From: an uncultured Flavobacteriales bacterium
GTDB lineage: Bacteria > Bacteroidota > Bacteroidia > Flavobacteriales > Crocinitomicaceae
NCBI GenBank assembly: GCA_946479285.1
Contig: CAMLFH010000041.1
Coordinates: 1 to 10,610 of the forward strand
DNA: 10,610 nucleotides
Reading direction: 5' to 3'
This document shows positions 1-9,600 of the stretch, in pieces. Numbering within the stretch: position 1 is the stretch's first letter; every line of letters begins with the position of its first letter. Below the pieces are notes generated by a model, which saw only the letters and a list, made by a program, of their open reading frames with translations, had not been told where the DNA came from and searched no databases. Position numbers and translations under genes: made by a program.

Positions 1-1888
1 TATTCAGATAGGTGTCCGAATACAAACTAAAAGCATCACCGTTTGAGAGATTCCCGTCAATGTCCTTGTAATAGCTCAATTGGCCTTTGTAATTTCCGAC
101 AAACAAATGTGTGGTATCGTTTTCGCGAAAGAAATGCGGTGCTGCATATCCGTCCGGAGTGGATGAAATATCGACTTGTCCCAGGTTTTGAGTGATTAAA
201 GTGAAAGATGCTGAAGCACTGGTTCCTGTATTTTGGTAATAAGAAATTTCACCGGTTTTCCTTCCGATTACCAGATCCAATAATCCGTCTTTATTCAGGT
301 CGAAGAGTTGCGGGAAAGCATAGGATGAAACAGTGATAGAAATTCCGTTATTGTCTGTTAACAGAACAGAAGCTCCAAAACTCATGGTATTTCCGGCTCC
401 GGCAGTATTTGTAAAACGGCGCAGATTCCCGTTTTCCTGCCCGATAATTAAATCTTCATCGCCGTCTCCGTCCAAATCCCCAAATGTGGGAACGGATCTG
501 AGTCCTAAACCAAGTGATGTGAGCCCCAGGTAATCGTTGTTTACAAGCGTGAATTCAGGATTGGAGGCAGAACCTGTATTTCGATACAATTGGAATGCTG
601 ATTCCAGTGTTAAAGTAGCTTTGTAGCGGATGAAGTTCGCCACCAGCAGATCTTTTAGCCCGTCGCCATTTTCATCTACCAAAACAGGGATACTTCCCAA
701 GCCCTGATCGATCATGTCTTTTTGAAGGAAATCATTTTCCTGGAAAACAAAGTTCGGAAGGGCATTTGTTCCGGTGTTTTTGAAGAACTGAACACTTTTT
801 TGATTTTCTGAAACCGTGCGTGCATTCGGGGCGACTATCAAATCCTTTTTACCGTCAAAATCCACATCTTCCCAATACATAGCCGGGAATACCTGCATGA
901 ATCCGGGATTGGCGGAGCTCGGGTAGTCATGGGTCTGACTGATCATGGCCGAATTGGTGTTCGGAGCTGCTCCGCCGTTCATCAACAAGGTGATTCCGCC
1001 AAAAGAAACATCGCCCAGGATCAAATCCATTACGCCATTGTTATTGACATCCATTGCTAATATGGTAGATCCAGTATGTCTTGTAATGCCTGAAGAGTCT
1101 GATGCCGGTTCGGTTTCCTTTCCCGGATTTTCGGGCCTTAATGGATTGGGAACATCCCCATTTGTGCAGGGATAAGCTGTTTCATTCAGGAATAGGTCAT
1201 TGCTGTTCGCGTCTTCACTGAATTTTCCCCAGCATTGGTTTTTCATCACAAAGATCAGTGAATCCGGAATTCCGTAGAGCTCCATGCTTTGATTTTGATG
1301 ATAAAGCAGGTTTTGGCCTCCAATGTGGAAAGTCAGCACATCGATGTCGCCGTCAAAATCCACATCTGTGTATGCCGGAATATCACTGGCGCTGACAAAT
1401 AAATTGGAAATGTTTCCGGTATAATCCGTCTGAAGATTATCCGTTACCAATTGCCATTGAAGGCCAAGCGATGAGCTTCCGATGTTTCGGTAAACCATTA
1501 CTCCTCCAAGCCCGTAGGTGAATATGTCTTTTCTGCCGTCCGCATCGTAATCCACAAAAGCTGTCCGGTATTTACAATCCGGGGGAAAGAAGTTATACCC
1601 TTTGTAAACATATTTGTATTCATGAACAGACGCGATGATTACTTGTTCCATCAAAATGAACTCATCGGCGCTGCGGTCAAAGATCACCAAATCATCCAGG
1701 CCATCGAAATTGTAATCGATGGTGGAAAATTGTCCGTAATTGATTCCGCCTGCCCAGGGATTTTTCAGGGTTGTACTCCCTACTTTTACCGGGATATTCG
1801 GATTGTACTCAAATCCCAAATAGGTCTGTGCAAGAACCGCCTGTGAACTCATGATCATCCAAAGAAAGGCAACGAAGACTGTTTTCAT
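1..1888 (-). CDS. Secreted VCBS/FG-GAP repeat protein, beta-propeller type (C-terminus beyond window)
   Basis: The minus frame is open from the ATG at 1888-1886 to the window edge (629 codons, no stop); the C-terminus is missing. Residues 1-21 form a signal peptide (MKTVF start, hydrophobic core, cleavage likely after VLA before QTYLG). Eight Asp-rich D-x-[DN]-x-[DN]-G motifs start near residues 58, 113, 175, 280, 341, 405, 471 and 530, most followed by D-hydrophobic strands such as DLVIG. This is the signature of VCBS/FG-GAP repeats, which fold as propeller blades and bind calcium in the loops. Spacing is 55-66 residues except for one 105-residue gap (175-280), which holds an insertion with two cysteines (CWGKF and PCTNG). 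No enzymatic motif is visible. Such Bacteroidota proteins usually end in a T9SS sorting domain; I infer one beyond the left edge. It is divergent from the hydrolase gene at 1980. Function is probably adhesion or carbohydrate/protein binding at the surface, but unproven. Confidence 0.9.
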   Translation of the reverse strand, partial: MKTVFVAFLWMIMSSQAVLAQTYLGFEYNPNIPVKVGSTTLKNPWAGGINYGQFSTIDYNFDGLDDLVIFDRSADEFILMEQVIIASVHEYKYVYKGYNFFPPDCKYRTAFVDYDADGRKDIFTYGLGGVMVYRNIGSSSLGLQWQLVTDNLQTDYTGNISNLFVSASDIPAYTDVDFDGDIDVLTFHIGGQNLLYHQNQSMELYGIPDSLIFVMKNQCWGKFSEDANSNDLFLNETAYPCTNGDVPNPLRPENPGKETEPASDSSGITRHTGSTILAMDVNNNGVMDLILGDVSFGGITLLMNGGAAPNTNSAMISQTHDYPSSANPGFMQVFPAMYWEDVDFDGKKDLIVAPNARTVSENQKSVQFFKNTGTNALPNFVFQENDFLQKDMIDQGLGSIPVLVDENGDGLKDLLVANFIRYKATLTLESAFQLYRNTGSASNPEFTLVNNDYLGLTSLGLGLRSVPTFGDLDGDGDEDLIIGQENGNLRRFTNTAGAGNTMSFGASVLLTDNNGISITVSSYAFPQLFDLNKDGLLDLVIGRKTGEISYYQNTGTSASASFTLITQNLGQVDISSTPDGYAAPHFFRENDTTHLFVGNYKGQLSYYKDIDGNLSNGDAFSLYSDTYLN

Positions 1889-1979
1889 TTATTTAGGATT
1901 ACAATATGATTCGTAAAATAAGACAAATATTCGGGCAACTCCAAACCTGTTATGGGGTTTAAGAGTAAAACGCACTTAC
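1889..1979. promoter_or_regulatory. Divergent intergenic region between the VCBS protein and SGNH hydrolase genes
   Basis: These 91 bases separate two divergently read start codons, so both promoters and both 5' leaders must lie here or inside the neighbouring genes. The stretch is AT-rich. Neither gene has a Shine-Dalgarno sequence; the start at 1980 is preceded by an A-rich stretch (aagagtaaaac), as is normal in Bacteroidota. I could not find a convincing TAnnTTTG/TTG promoter pair on either strand. The regulatory role is inferred from gene orientation only. Confidence 0.5.
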
Positions 1980-3215
1980 ATGAAAAAAATTCTCCTCTCC
2001 TTCTTTTGTTTTCCTTTTATCCATTCATTTGTTTCAGCACAGGATTCGATTTCGGTACTATTTATCGGTAATAGTTATACCTATGTGAATGATCTTCCGG
2101 GAACCTTGAGCTTGCTTGCTGCTAATTTGGGAAAAGAAATCACCATCGATTCCAAGACCAACGGCGGTTATACTTTTCAAAACCACACAAATGATCCGCT
2201 AACCTATTCGAAAATCCATTCCAAACCGTGGGATATTGTGGTGATCCAGGGACAGAGCCAGGAGCCCAGTTTTCCGGATGCACAGGTTGATACTCAAACT
2301 TTGCCTTACGCAGTGAAATTGTCTGACAGTATCTGGGCAAATAACGCTTGCAGCAATGTGATGTATTACATGACCTGGGGAAGACAGAACGGAGATCCGC
2401 AATGGGCCGGAATCAATACGTTTGAAAAGATGAATACGCGTTTGTACGATGCATATATGCGCATGGCGGATTCAAGCGATCATGCAATGGTTTCTCCGGT
2501 AGCAAGAGTTTGGGCATATGTTCGTGCCAACCATCCGTTAATTAATTTATACAATGCAGATGAATCACATCCTTCACCAGAAGGAACTTATTTGGCAGCC
2601 TGTACTTTTTATACGGCTCTTTTCATGGAATCCCCGGTGGGATCTGATTATTACGGAGGAATAGGAGCTGGAGCAGCATGGATTTTACAAAATTCAGCCG
2701 CTGTCGTTATTCTGGATTCCCTGGACCATTTTCAGCTTCACCCCGTTGACGAACCGACTCAAGCGCATTTTTTCCTTTCTCAAAATGGAGAAATTATCCA
2801 ACTGACCAATAACAGTTCACGCGCAACATCTTATACCTGGCATTTTGGTGATGGTCAAACTTCCAATACTGAAAACTCACAGCACACCTTTGGTTCGAAT
2901 GGAGTTTATACTGTTCAATTGATTGCGTCTTCTGCATGTAATTCAGATACTTTTTCGATTCAGGTCACTGTGAATACACTTGGTTTATCGGATCTTACTT
3001 TTGATGAAATAGTTATCAAAACCACCGATGAGTTCATTGAGTTGACTTCTTCCGGAGGCCAGTTTTTTGTAGAGTCGTTTAGTATCGAAGGAAAATTGCT
3101 CTCCGAAAAACAGGTGCTCCATGGGAATCCGTTAATGATCCGCCGAATGAACCAGGTCCAAATACTTCATTTGACTAATTCTAAAGGTGAGAAGAAGGTT
3201 GTTCGGATCATCTAA
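1980..3215 (+). CDS. Exported SGNH/GDSL-type hydrolase with PKD domain and T9SS type A-like sorting domain
   Basis: This 411-residue protein is complete. Residues 1-20 are a signal peptide (MKKILLSFF..., cleavage likely after VSA before QDS). Residues about 24-250 match the SGNH hydrolase plan: block I is VLFIGNSYTY with candidate nucleophile Ser32; Gly62-Gly63 fits block II; WDIVVIQGQSQEP (84-96) is in the block III position; DESHPSPEGTYLAA carries the D194-x-x-H197 pair of block V. The triad would be Ser32/Asp194/His197. The GNSYT and QSQxP wording is closest to the SGNH/DUF4886-like proteins of Bacteroidota rather than classical lipases; block III lacks the usual GxND. Residues about 260-331 are a PKD domain (YTWHFGDGQTS, GVYTVQLIAS). 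Residues about 338-411 resemble the T9SS type A sorting domain (F-V-E-S-F-S-I-E-G-K, ending GEKKVVRII). It is therefore probably a secreted or surface esterase/deacetylase acting on glycans; the substrate is unknown. The ATG at 1980 is chosen because it directly begins the signal peptide. Confidence 0.9.
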   Translation: MKKILLSFFCFPFIHSFVSAQDSISVLFIGNSYTYVNDLPGTLSLLAANLGKEITIDSKTNGGYTFQNHTNDPLTYSKIHSKPWDIVVIQGQSQEPSFPDAQVDTQTLPYAVKLSDSIWANNACSNVMYYMTWGRQNGDPQWAGINTFEKMNTRLYDAYMRMADSSDHAMVSPVARVWAYVRANHPLINLYNADESHPSPEGTYLAACTFYTALFMESPVGSDYYGGIGAGAAWILQNSAAVVILDSLDHFQLHPVDEPTQAHFFLSQNGEIIQLTNNSSRATSYTWHFGDGQTSNTENSQHTFGSNGVYTVQLIASSACNSDTFSIQVTVNTLGLSDLTFDEIVIKTTDEFIELTSSGGQFFVESFSIEGKLLSEKQVLHGNPLMIRRMNQVQILHLTNSKGEKKVVRII

Positions 3216-3271
3216 TGAAACCGGGATGAATTTTAAAAGTTCAAGAATATAGTTAATAATACTAACTATTA

Positions 3272-3289
3272 TTTAACATAATTGTTAAA
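3272..3289. promoter_or_regulatory. 18-bp dyad TTTAACA-TAAT-TGTTAAA, possible operator
   Basis: Perfect 7-bp inverted arms flank a 4-base spacer. The size and symmetry would suit a homodimeric regulator, but an AT-rich background makes such dyads easier to get by chance. It lies upstream of the terminator, 327 bases from the giant gene start, so a role in that gene's promoter is not obvious. It could instead be a weak RNA hairpin, as a T-run follows about 6 bases later. Confidence 0.25.
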
Positions 3290-3336
3290 ATAAATTTTTT
3301 TAAAATCCTTGTATTTAAAACTAACGCATAACCTGT

Positions 3337-3360
3337 AAGCCTAACATTTTTAGGCTTTTT
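3337..3360 (+). terminator. Intrinsic (rho-independent) terminator
   Basis: A perfect 8-bp stem, AAGCCTAA (3337-3344) with TTAGGCTT (3350-3357), encloses a 5-base loop and runs into a T-tract (3356-3360). It is oriented for plus-strand transcription and has no T-tract on the minus side. It lies about 120 bases past the stop of the SGNH hydrolase gene, so it most likely ends that transcript and isolates it from the giant gene downstream. Confidence 0.75.
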
Positions 3361-3560
3361 GAAACCGGTATTTTTGAGATGCTAATAAATTATTTCAAAT
3401 TATTACGTTAAATAATTAACAACTATTAACTTTCCGATTTACCCTTGTTTTAAGTAAGTTCACCCTGTTTTTACTCGTATTTAACTATTTATTAAGTTTC
3501 TGTGAAATTTACTAAATCGGTTTATTAAATCAATTATTGGTGTATCAATAGACAGATCAA

Positions 3561-3592
3561 TTTTGTTTGTAGCAAGGATAGTGTCATTTTTG
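3561..3592 (+). promoter_or_regulatory. Candidate Bacteroidota-type promoter for the giant exoprotein gene
   Basis: TTTTG at 3561-3565 is followed after 19 bases by CATTTTTG at 3585-3592. The known Bacteroidota pattern is TTG or TTTG near -33 and TAnnTTTG near -7; here only the first T of the -7 box differs. Transcription would begin around 3598-3600, giving a short leader of about 17 bases before the ATG at 3616. Placement and spacing fit, but no experimental or comparative support is visible. Confidence 0.4.
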
Positions 3593-3615
3593 TGCCGTTA
3601 CTTAAAATATAGATT

Positions 3616-6600
3616 ATGTTGAAAAACAGTACCATGAATTTTTCAAGGTTCATTATGTGCTTCGCACTTTTGATTCTTGGTTCGGGAAGTTTGTTTGGAC
3701 AAGTCTCAGGAACCAAAACTATTCCTACTGACTATGCAACCATTGCAGCCTTCATCACGGACATCAACACAAACGGCATAGGTGCCGGTGGTGTTATTTT
3801 AAATGTTCCTTCAGGTTATACGGAAACGGCACCTGCGGGAGGATTTTCAATCACAGCTACAGGAACTGTAGCAAATCCAATTGTTATCCAGGGAACGGGT
3901 GGAGCACCTAAGCCCATCATTACAGCATCTGCAGCATTAACAGCAGGGGCTTTGAATGACGGAATCATTAAATTGATCGGGTCGGATTATGTGACTATCT
4001 CAGGTTTGGATTTGAGAGAAAATGCAGCGAATACGACAACTGCTGCTGCTACTAATAACATGACCGAGTGGGGAATTGCGCTACTTTATGCCAGTGCTAC
4101 AGATGGAGCACAGCATAACTTGCTTTCCGGAAATACAATAACTTTAGTAAGAACGTATACGAATACTTTTGGTATTTACAGTAATACGAGACACTCTGCA
4201 ACAGCTGTTGGAACCACGGCAGATATTACTGCTGCTTCAGGATCAAATAGCTTCAACCAGGTTTACGGGAATACTATTTCCAACGTAAATATGGGAATTA
4301 CTTTCATCGGTGTAAATACAGCTGCCAATCAAGATTCCGGGAACGATATCGGAGGTTCTTCTTTAGCAACAGGAAATACAATTACAAATTGGGGAGGAGC
4401 CGGAGCGGTTTCAACATTTATTTCAAATTCAGGAACCTCTTACGGTATTTTCATTAACCACCAGTTCGGTGAAAATGTTTCATACAATACATTGACAAGT
4501 GCAACAGTTTCCGGGACAAGTGTTACTTTCCGCGGAATCTTAAAGGATTATACGGCAACGTCTGCTACAGGAACATTCACTTCTACAATTTCTCACAATA
4601 CCATTACATTGTCAAGTGCATTTACTTCAGGTACTTTTCAACACATTTTTTCTCAAAATTTAACTGCTACAGGAGCGACACTTAACATCACCGACAACTC
4701 ATTTTTGAATAGTTCTGTGAGCGGTGCGTCTTCCAGCTCTGCGATGGTTGGTATCGTAAATAACTCTACTCCCGCAATTTTGAATATTACCGGGAATACA
4801 TTTAGTGGTTGGACTACTACAGCTACTTCGGGTGGCGTTACTGCAATCAATAATGGAGGTGCGGTTGCCACAACACTTAATTTATCCAATAACTTCATTG
4901 GAACAGCAGGAACAGGATGGGTAACTTTCTCGGCTGCAAATTCAGGCAGTGTAAATGGTATTTTAAATACGGCCGGAGCTGCAACTGCAACCTTGAATAT
5001 GAATTCCAACGACATCAGAGGAATTGTTCATGCTGTTGCAGGTTCTTCTGCTCATGTTTATTTTTCGAATACGGCAACTAATCCCAGTGCAAATATCAAT
5101 TCAAATACGTTTACGAATTTGAATGTGAATACAACCGGAGGGATAAGCTTTATTGTAAATAATGCTACTCACATTGCGAATACGGTATTTAATGTGAATA
5201 ACAACTCTGTAGTTACCGGGTTCGTTAAAGGTGGTTCTGGTGGAACAGTTGTATTCTACAATTCATTCAGTCTTTCCGGGAATACTGTTACAGAAATTAA
5301 TACAGGGAATAACTTCTCTAATATGACTTTTACCGGAGCTACAATCAATGGCTGGGTATGTGCTGACGGAACTACTACAGCTCCTTTAGGTCCAAAAAAG
5401 ACAGTTACAGGTAATACCTTTAATAACATAACCAATAATACTTCAGGTACTATTCAAATTTTGTATGTGGGTTACGGTGATCAGACATTTGCTGCAGGTT
5501 CAACCGTATCGAACAACACGATTTCAAATATCACAGGAGCAGCAAACATTGTTGGTATCGTTAACGATGGCGGAGCTCATAATTTTACAAATAATACTAT
5601 TTCAGGTTTAAGCACATCGGTTGCAGCTGGTCAGGTTATTGGTATTATGGTAAATGCGACGGCAAGTGGGGCAAGTAACGTTAAAGTTTTTTCGAATACT
5701 ATTTCAGGATTAACTTGTTCGGGAGCAACAACTCCATTGACAGTTGGTATTGGAGTTCTTGCAGGAAATGCTACATCAACGATTTCCGTTTATAAGAATA
5801 AGATTTACAATTTATCTGCTACAAGTGCATTTACAGGAAATGGTGCTGTAAATGGTATCTTGTTACAAGCTGGATCCTCAGTAAATGTATACGATAACAC
5901 TATCGGACAATTAACAGCTCCTACTGCGAATTCTGCTGATGCAATTCGTGGAATCTCAGTTACTTCAACTGCTACAAGTGCAAATTACCGTGTATACTAC
6001 AACTCCGTGTATTTGAATGCTTCTTCTACAGGAACAAATTTCGGTACTTCAGGATTGTACCATACAGCGAGTGCAACTGCTACGACAGCAACTTTGGATG
6101 CTCGTAATAACATTATCGTTAATGAGTCGGCAGCTAATGGTACAGGGATTGCTACAGCATTCCGCAGATCTGCTGTGCAGTTGGCAAATTATGCTTCAAC
6201 ATCCAATCGTAACTTGTTATATGCAGGAACACCTTCTGCTACTCATACAATTATGTACGACGGAACAACTCCGTATCAGACAATGCTTACTTATCAAGCG
6301 GCAGCTTTGCCAAAAGATGCTAACTCATTTACAGGTGAAGCAGCCTTTACAGGTGCTGGTTACGGAACTGCAGGAAACTTTTTTATCACAACAATTGGGG
6401 CTAACATAGACTTTTTACGTCCGGTTGCAGGAATCACAACTCAGGCTGAAAGTGGTGCTAATAATATTACAGTACCTGCAATTACAGATGACTATGCGGG
6501 TGTAATTCGTGCAGGTAACGCTGGATATGCAGGGACAGGTACAAATCCTGATTTAGGTGCTTTTGAATTCGCAGGAATATCACCGGCACCGGTAATTACT

Positions 6601-9600
6601 TTGAATTCTGTTACACCTCCGGCAACTACTCAGTGTATTGCTGCAGCACGTTTGGTATCTGTTAATATTACAACTACTTCAGGAACGATTACTGGAGCAA
6701 CGATCGGATATAGTGTAAATGGTGTTCCACAATCAAACATCGTAATGACGAATGTTTCCGGAACAACTTGGGAAGGAACAATTCCTGTTCCATCTCCAAC
6801 GAATGCAACAATTGCATGGGGGGTGGCTGCTACAAACTCTATCGGTTTGAATTCTTCCTATACAGGAACTCCTTACAGTGATGAGCCTTTATTTGGTGCT
6901 GCCGGATCGGTAACTGCATCTGTAGGGACAGTGTGTTCAGGAAGTCCAAGTACTTTGACTGCTGCACTTTCAAAAAGTGGAACTGTTGCGTTAGGAGCTG
7001 GTTCAACAATAACAACTTCAGTCGGAGAGAATCCATTTTATGGAGGTTACGGAGGTGTGAAAACACAATATCTTGTTCGTGCAAGTGAACTTACGGCATT
7101 GGGCTTGACTGCGGGAAATATTACACAAATGTCGTTGAATATTACTACAGCAGGAAGTACTTTGAGCGGATTCGCAATTAGTGCAAGTAATACTGCTTTA
7201 ACTGCTCTGACTACAAACATTGAAAATGTAGGTACACAGGTTTATTCTACGGCAAGTTTTGTTCCTGCGGTGGGAGCGAATAACTTTGTGTTCTCAACGC
7301 CATTGAACTGGGATGGTGTATCAAATATCATCATCAGTTTCTGTTGGAGTAATAACAATACTTCTAACACAGCGAGTCAGATTACAGGAGGAAGCACATC
7401 TTTTGTATCAGCTAATGCAAGATATGTTGATAGCAGAACTTCTGCTGAAGTTTGCGGATATATCGGAAATACGCTGCCAGCTGGGTGGAATGGTGGATCT
7501 ACAACTGTTTCTTTCCGACCTAATTTTGTCTTTACAGGAAACAAACCTCCTGTAATTACATCTGTTTCCTGGTCTGACGGTGTAGGTACCGTTGGTACAA
7601 CGAACCCGTTATCGGTTTCTCCAACAGCAACGACAACCTATACGGCAACAATTACTTCTGTCGGTTGTTCACTTACTCCTTCACCAACAACAACAATTAC
7701 TGTCAATCCATTACCAACTGCACCAACTGCAACAAACAGTGCTCAGTGTGGTGTTCAGGTACCAACTGCAAGTGTAACTTCTACAAGCGGTTTACCAACT
7801 CCAACGTTTAAGTGGTATTCTGCTTCATCAGGAGGGGCACTTATGCAAACCAGTACTTCAACGACTTATACATCTACAGTTGCTGTAACCACTACATTCT
7901 ATGTGAGTGAATTGAACACGGTAACAGGTTGTGAAAGTACAAGAACTCCGGTTACAGTGAATGTTTCTACACCGGATGCGGTTTCATTGACACCTTCTGT
8001 TCCTGCAATTTGTATCGGTGGATCATTTACTTTGACAGCTGCTAACATCAACGGAACACCTTTCCAAACATATACTTATTCAACTGTAAGTACAACGGGT
8101 AGTGGTGCTGAAACACCAATGGCTGGAGCTTCCATTTCAGTAACTCCAACTGCTGCGGGAACATATACGTATACATTAACTGCAACAGATGGTGGATGTG
8201 CTGCATCTGCAACTGCGACTGTTGTTGTAAATGCTCTTCCGGTAATTGCGAGTGCGACTGCAACTCCTGCTACTGTTTGTAGTGGAAATACCATTACTTT
8301 GACTGGAAATGTTACAACATCTGGTGTTACTTCAGCTACTTTAGGAACTGCAACAACTACTGAGTTTGGTGGTGGTGTTTATAGAAACGGTTTTGGAACA
8401 GGCGATTTCAGACATCAATTATTGTATACTGCTGCTGAAATGACTGCTGCAGGATTTGCTCCAGGAAACATTACGTCTCTTACATTTAATGTATCCAGCG
8501 CCGGTAGCGGTAGTGCAAATAATTATACGATTAAATTGGCTAATGTTCCAACAGCAGGTCCTTTAACGGCAACTTTTGCAACAGGAACATTTACGACTGT
8601 TTATTCAGCAGCAACTTATACTGCTGTTGGAGGTAATAACACGCATACTTTCTCATCTCCTTTTATGTGGGATGGAACATCCAATATCTTAGTTGATATT
8701 TGTTACAATATTTCAGCGATTGGTGGTTCTGCAACACTTTCAGCAACAACTCCGGCTGTCGTTTCAAACAGCAATTTATTGGGATCTGCCGGTGCATGTG
8801 CTGCAACAGGTGGTGGAACAACTTACGCTAACCGACCGTTGATTGCATTTGCAATGAACTACGCGGCTAACTTTAACTGGTTATGGTCTCCGGGAGCATT
8901 TACAACTCCAGTTGCAACTACTTCTATTACGAATACAAGTGGTTCTGCAGTGAACCAGCCATTTACTGTAACAGTAACTAATCCAACAACCGGATGTGCT
9001 GCTTCAATGGTAACTTCAGCTGTAACAATTAATCCTGCAACTGTAGCTCCGATGGCAACTAACAGTGCACATTGCGGAACGATGACTCCAACAGCTTCTG
9101 TTACAGGAACGGGTACTCCAGGAAACACATTCTCCTGGTACACAGTTCCTACAGGAGGTACTGCAATTGCAGGTCAAACAGGAAGCTCGCTTTCAGCATT
9201 CCCTGTTTCAACAACAACAACATTCTATGTGTCTGAGAACAACGGAACTTGTTCAAGTGCAAGAACACCTGTTACAGTAACTGTTACTCCAGCTCCGGCA
9301 ATTTTGGTTTCGGGTGCGGCAACAGTATGTAACGGAAGTTCAACTTCATTGACAGTAACAAGTTCTAACGATCCGAACTATACGTATACATGGTCCGGAG
9401 GTTTGGGTACTGGAGCAACAGTTTCTGCAGCTCCAACAGTTGGAACAACATACACTGTGACTGCAACGGATGCTTCAGGAGGGGCAAATAACGGTTGTAT
9501 CACTTCTGCAACTCATACGATCGCAGTGAATCCTGTACCGGCAAGTGCGCCTATTGTTCCGGCAACGGCTACTATTTGTGCAGGTTCGGTTCAGAATCTG

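Larger units (their letters stand above)
3216..3615. other. AT-rich 400-bp intergenic region
   Basis: No coding frame with recognisable content is present here; the only short reading frame on the minus strand overlaps the start of the next gene and is a shadow. The region contains a weak hairpin 34 bases past the hydrolase stop (ATAGTTA 3249-3255 with TAACTAT 3263-3269), an 18-bp dyad (3272-3289), an intrinsic terminator (3337-3360), another AT-rich inverted repeat (AATTATT 3398-3404 with AATAATT 3411-3417), and a candidate promoter (3561-3592). GTTAA/TTAAC pentamers recur through 3252-3485. I see no tRNA or known small RNA signature. Confidence 0.7.

Noticed and set aside
333..1846. Short plus-strand reading frames at 333-533, 945-1175 and 1622-1846
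   Set aside because: They lie opposite the continuous minus-strand VCBS frame, which has a signal peptide and eight recognisable motifs. Their translations show no family features.
1924..1945. Possible minus-strand promoter for the VCBS gene (AATATTTG with an upstream TTTG)
   Set aside because: The -7-like box differs by one base from TAnnTTTG, but the TTTG lies only about 10 bases upstream instead of about 19, so the pair does not fit.
2140..2402. Minus-strand reading frames inside the SGNH hydrolase gene
   Set aside because: The plus frame is complete with catalytic blocks and sorting domain; the minus frames are unsupported shadows.
3534..3716. Minus-strand 60-codon frame across the start of the giant gene
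   Set aside because: It overlaps the signal peptide coding region and the candidate promoter, and its translation has no recognisable content.
4653..5015. Minus-strand frame of 120 codons rich in Ala/Val/Pro, and similar ones at 8076-8294 and 8859-9143
   Set aside because: Thr/Ala/Asn-rich repeats coded by ACA, GCA and AAT leave the reverse strand low in stops. They look like hydrophobic proteins only because of that codon bias.
4132..6117. Regular repeats considered as a CRISPR array or satellite DNA
   Set aside because: The periodicity is at protein level with variable DNA and lies within one open frame; there are no identical direct repeats with unique spacers.
6017..7777. Plus-strand Gln/Leu-rich frames (6017-6409, 7313-7555, 7592-7777)
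   Set aside because: They are shifted readings of ACA/GCA/ACT repeats of the giant gene. The main frame keeps clear domain motifs through all of them, so no frameshift is needed.
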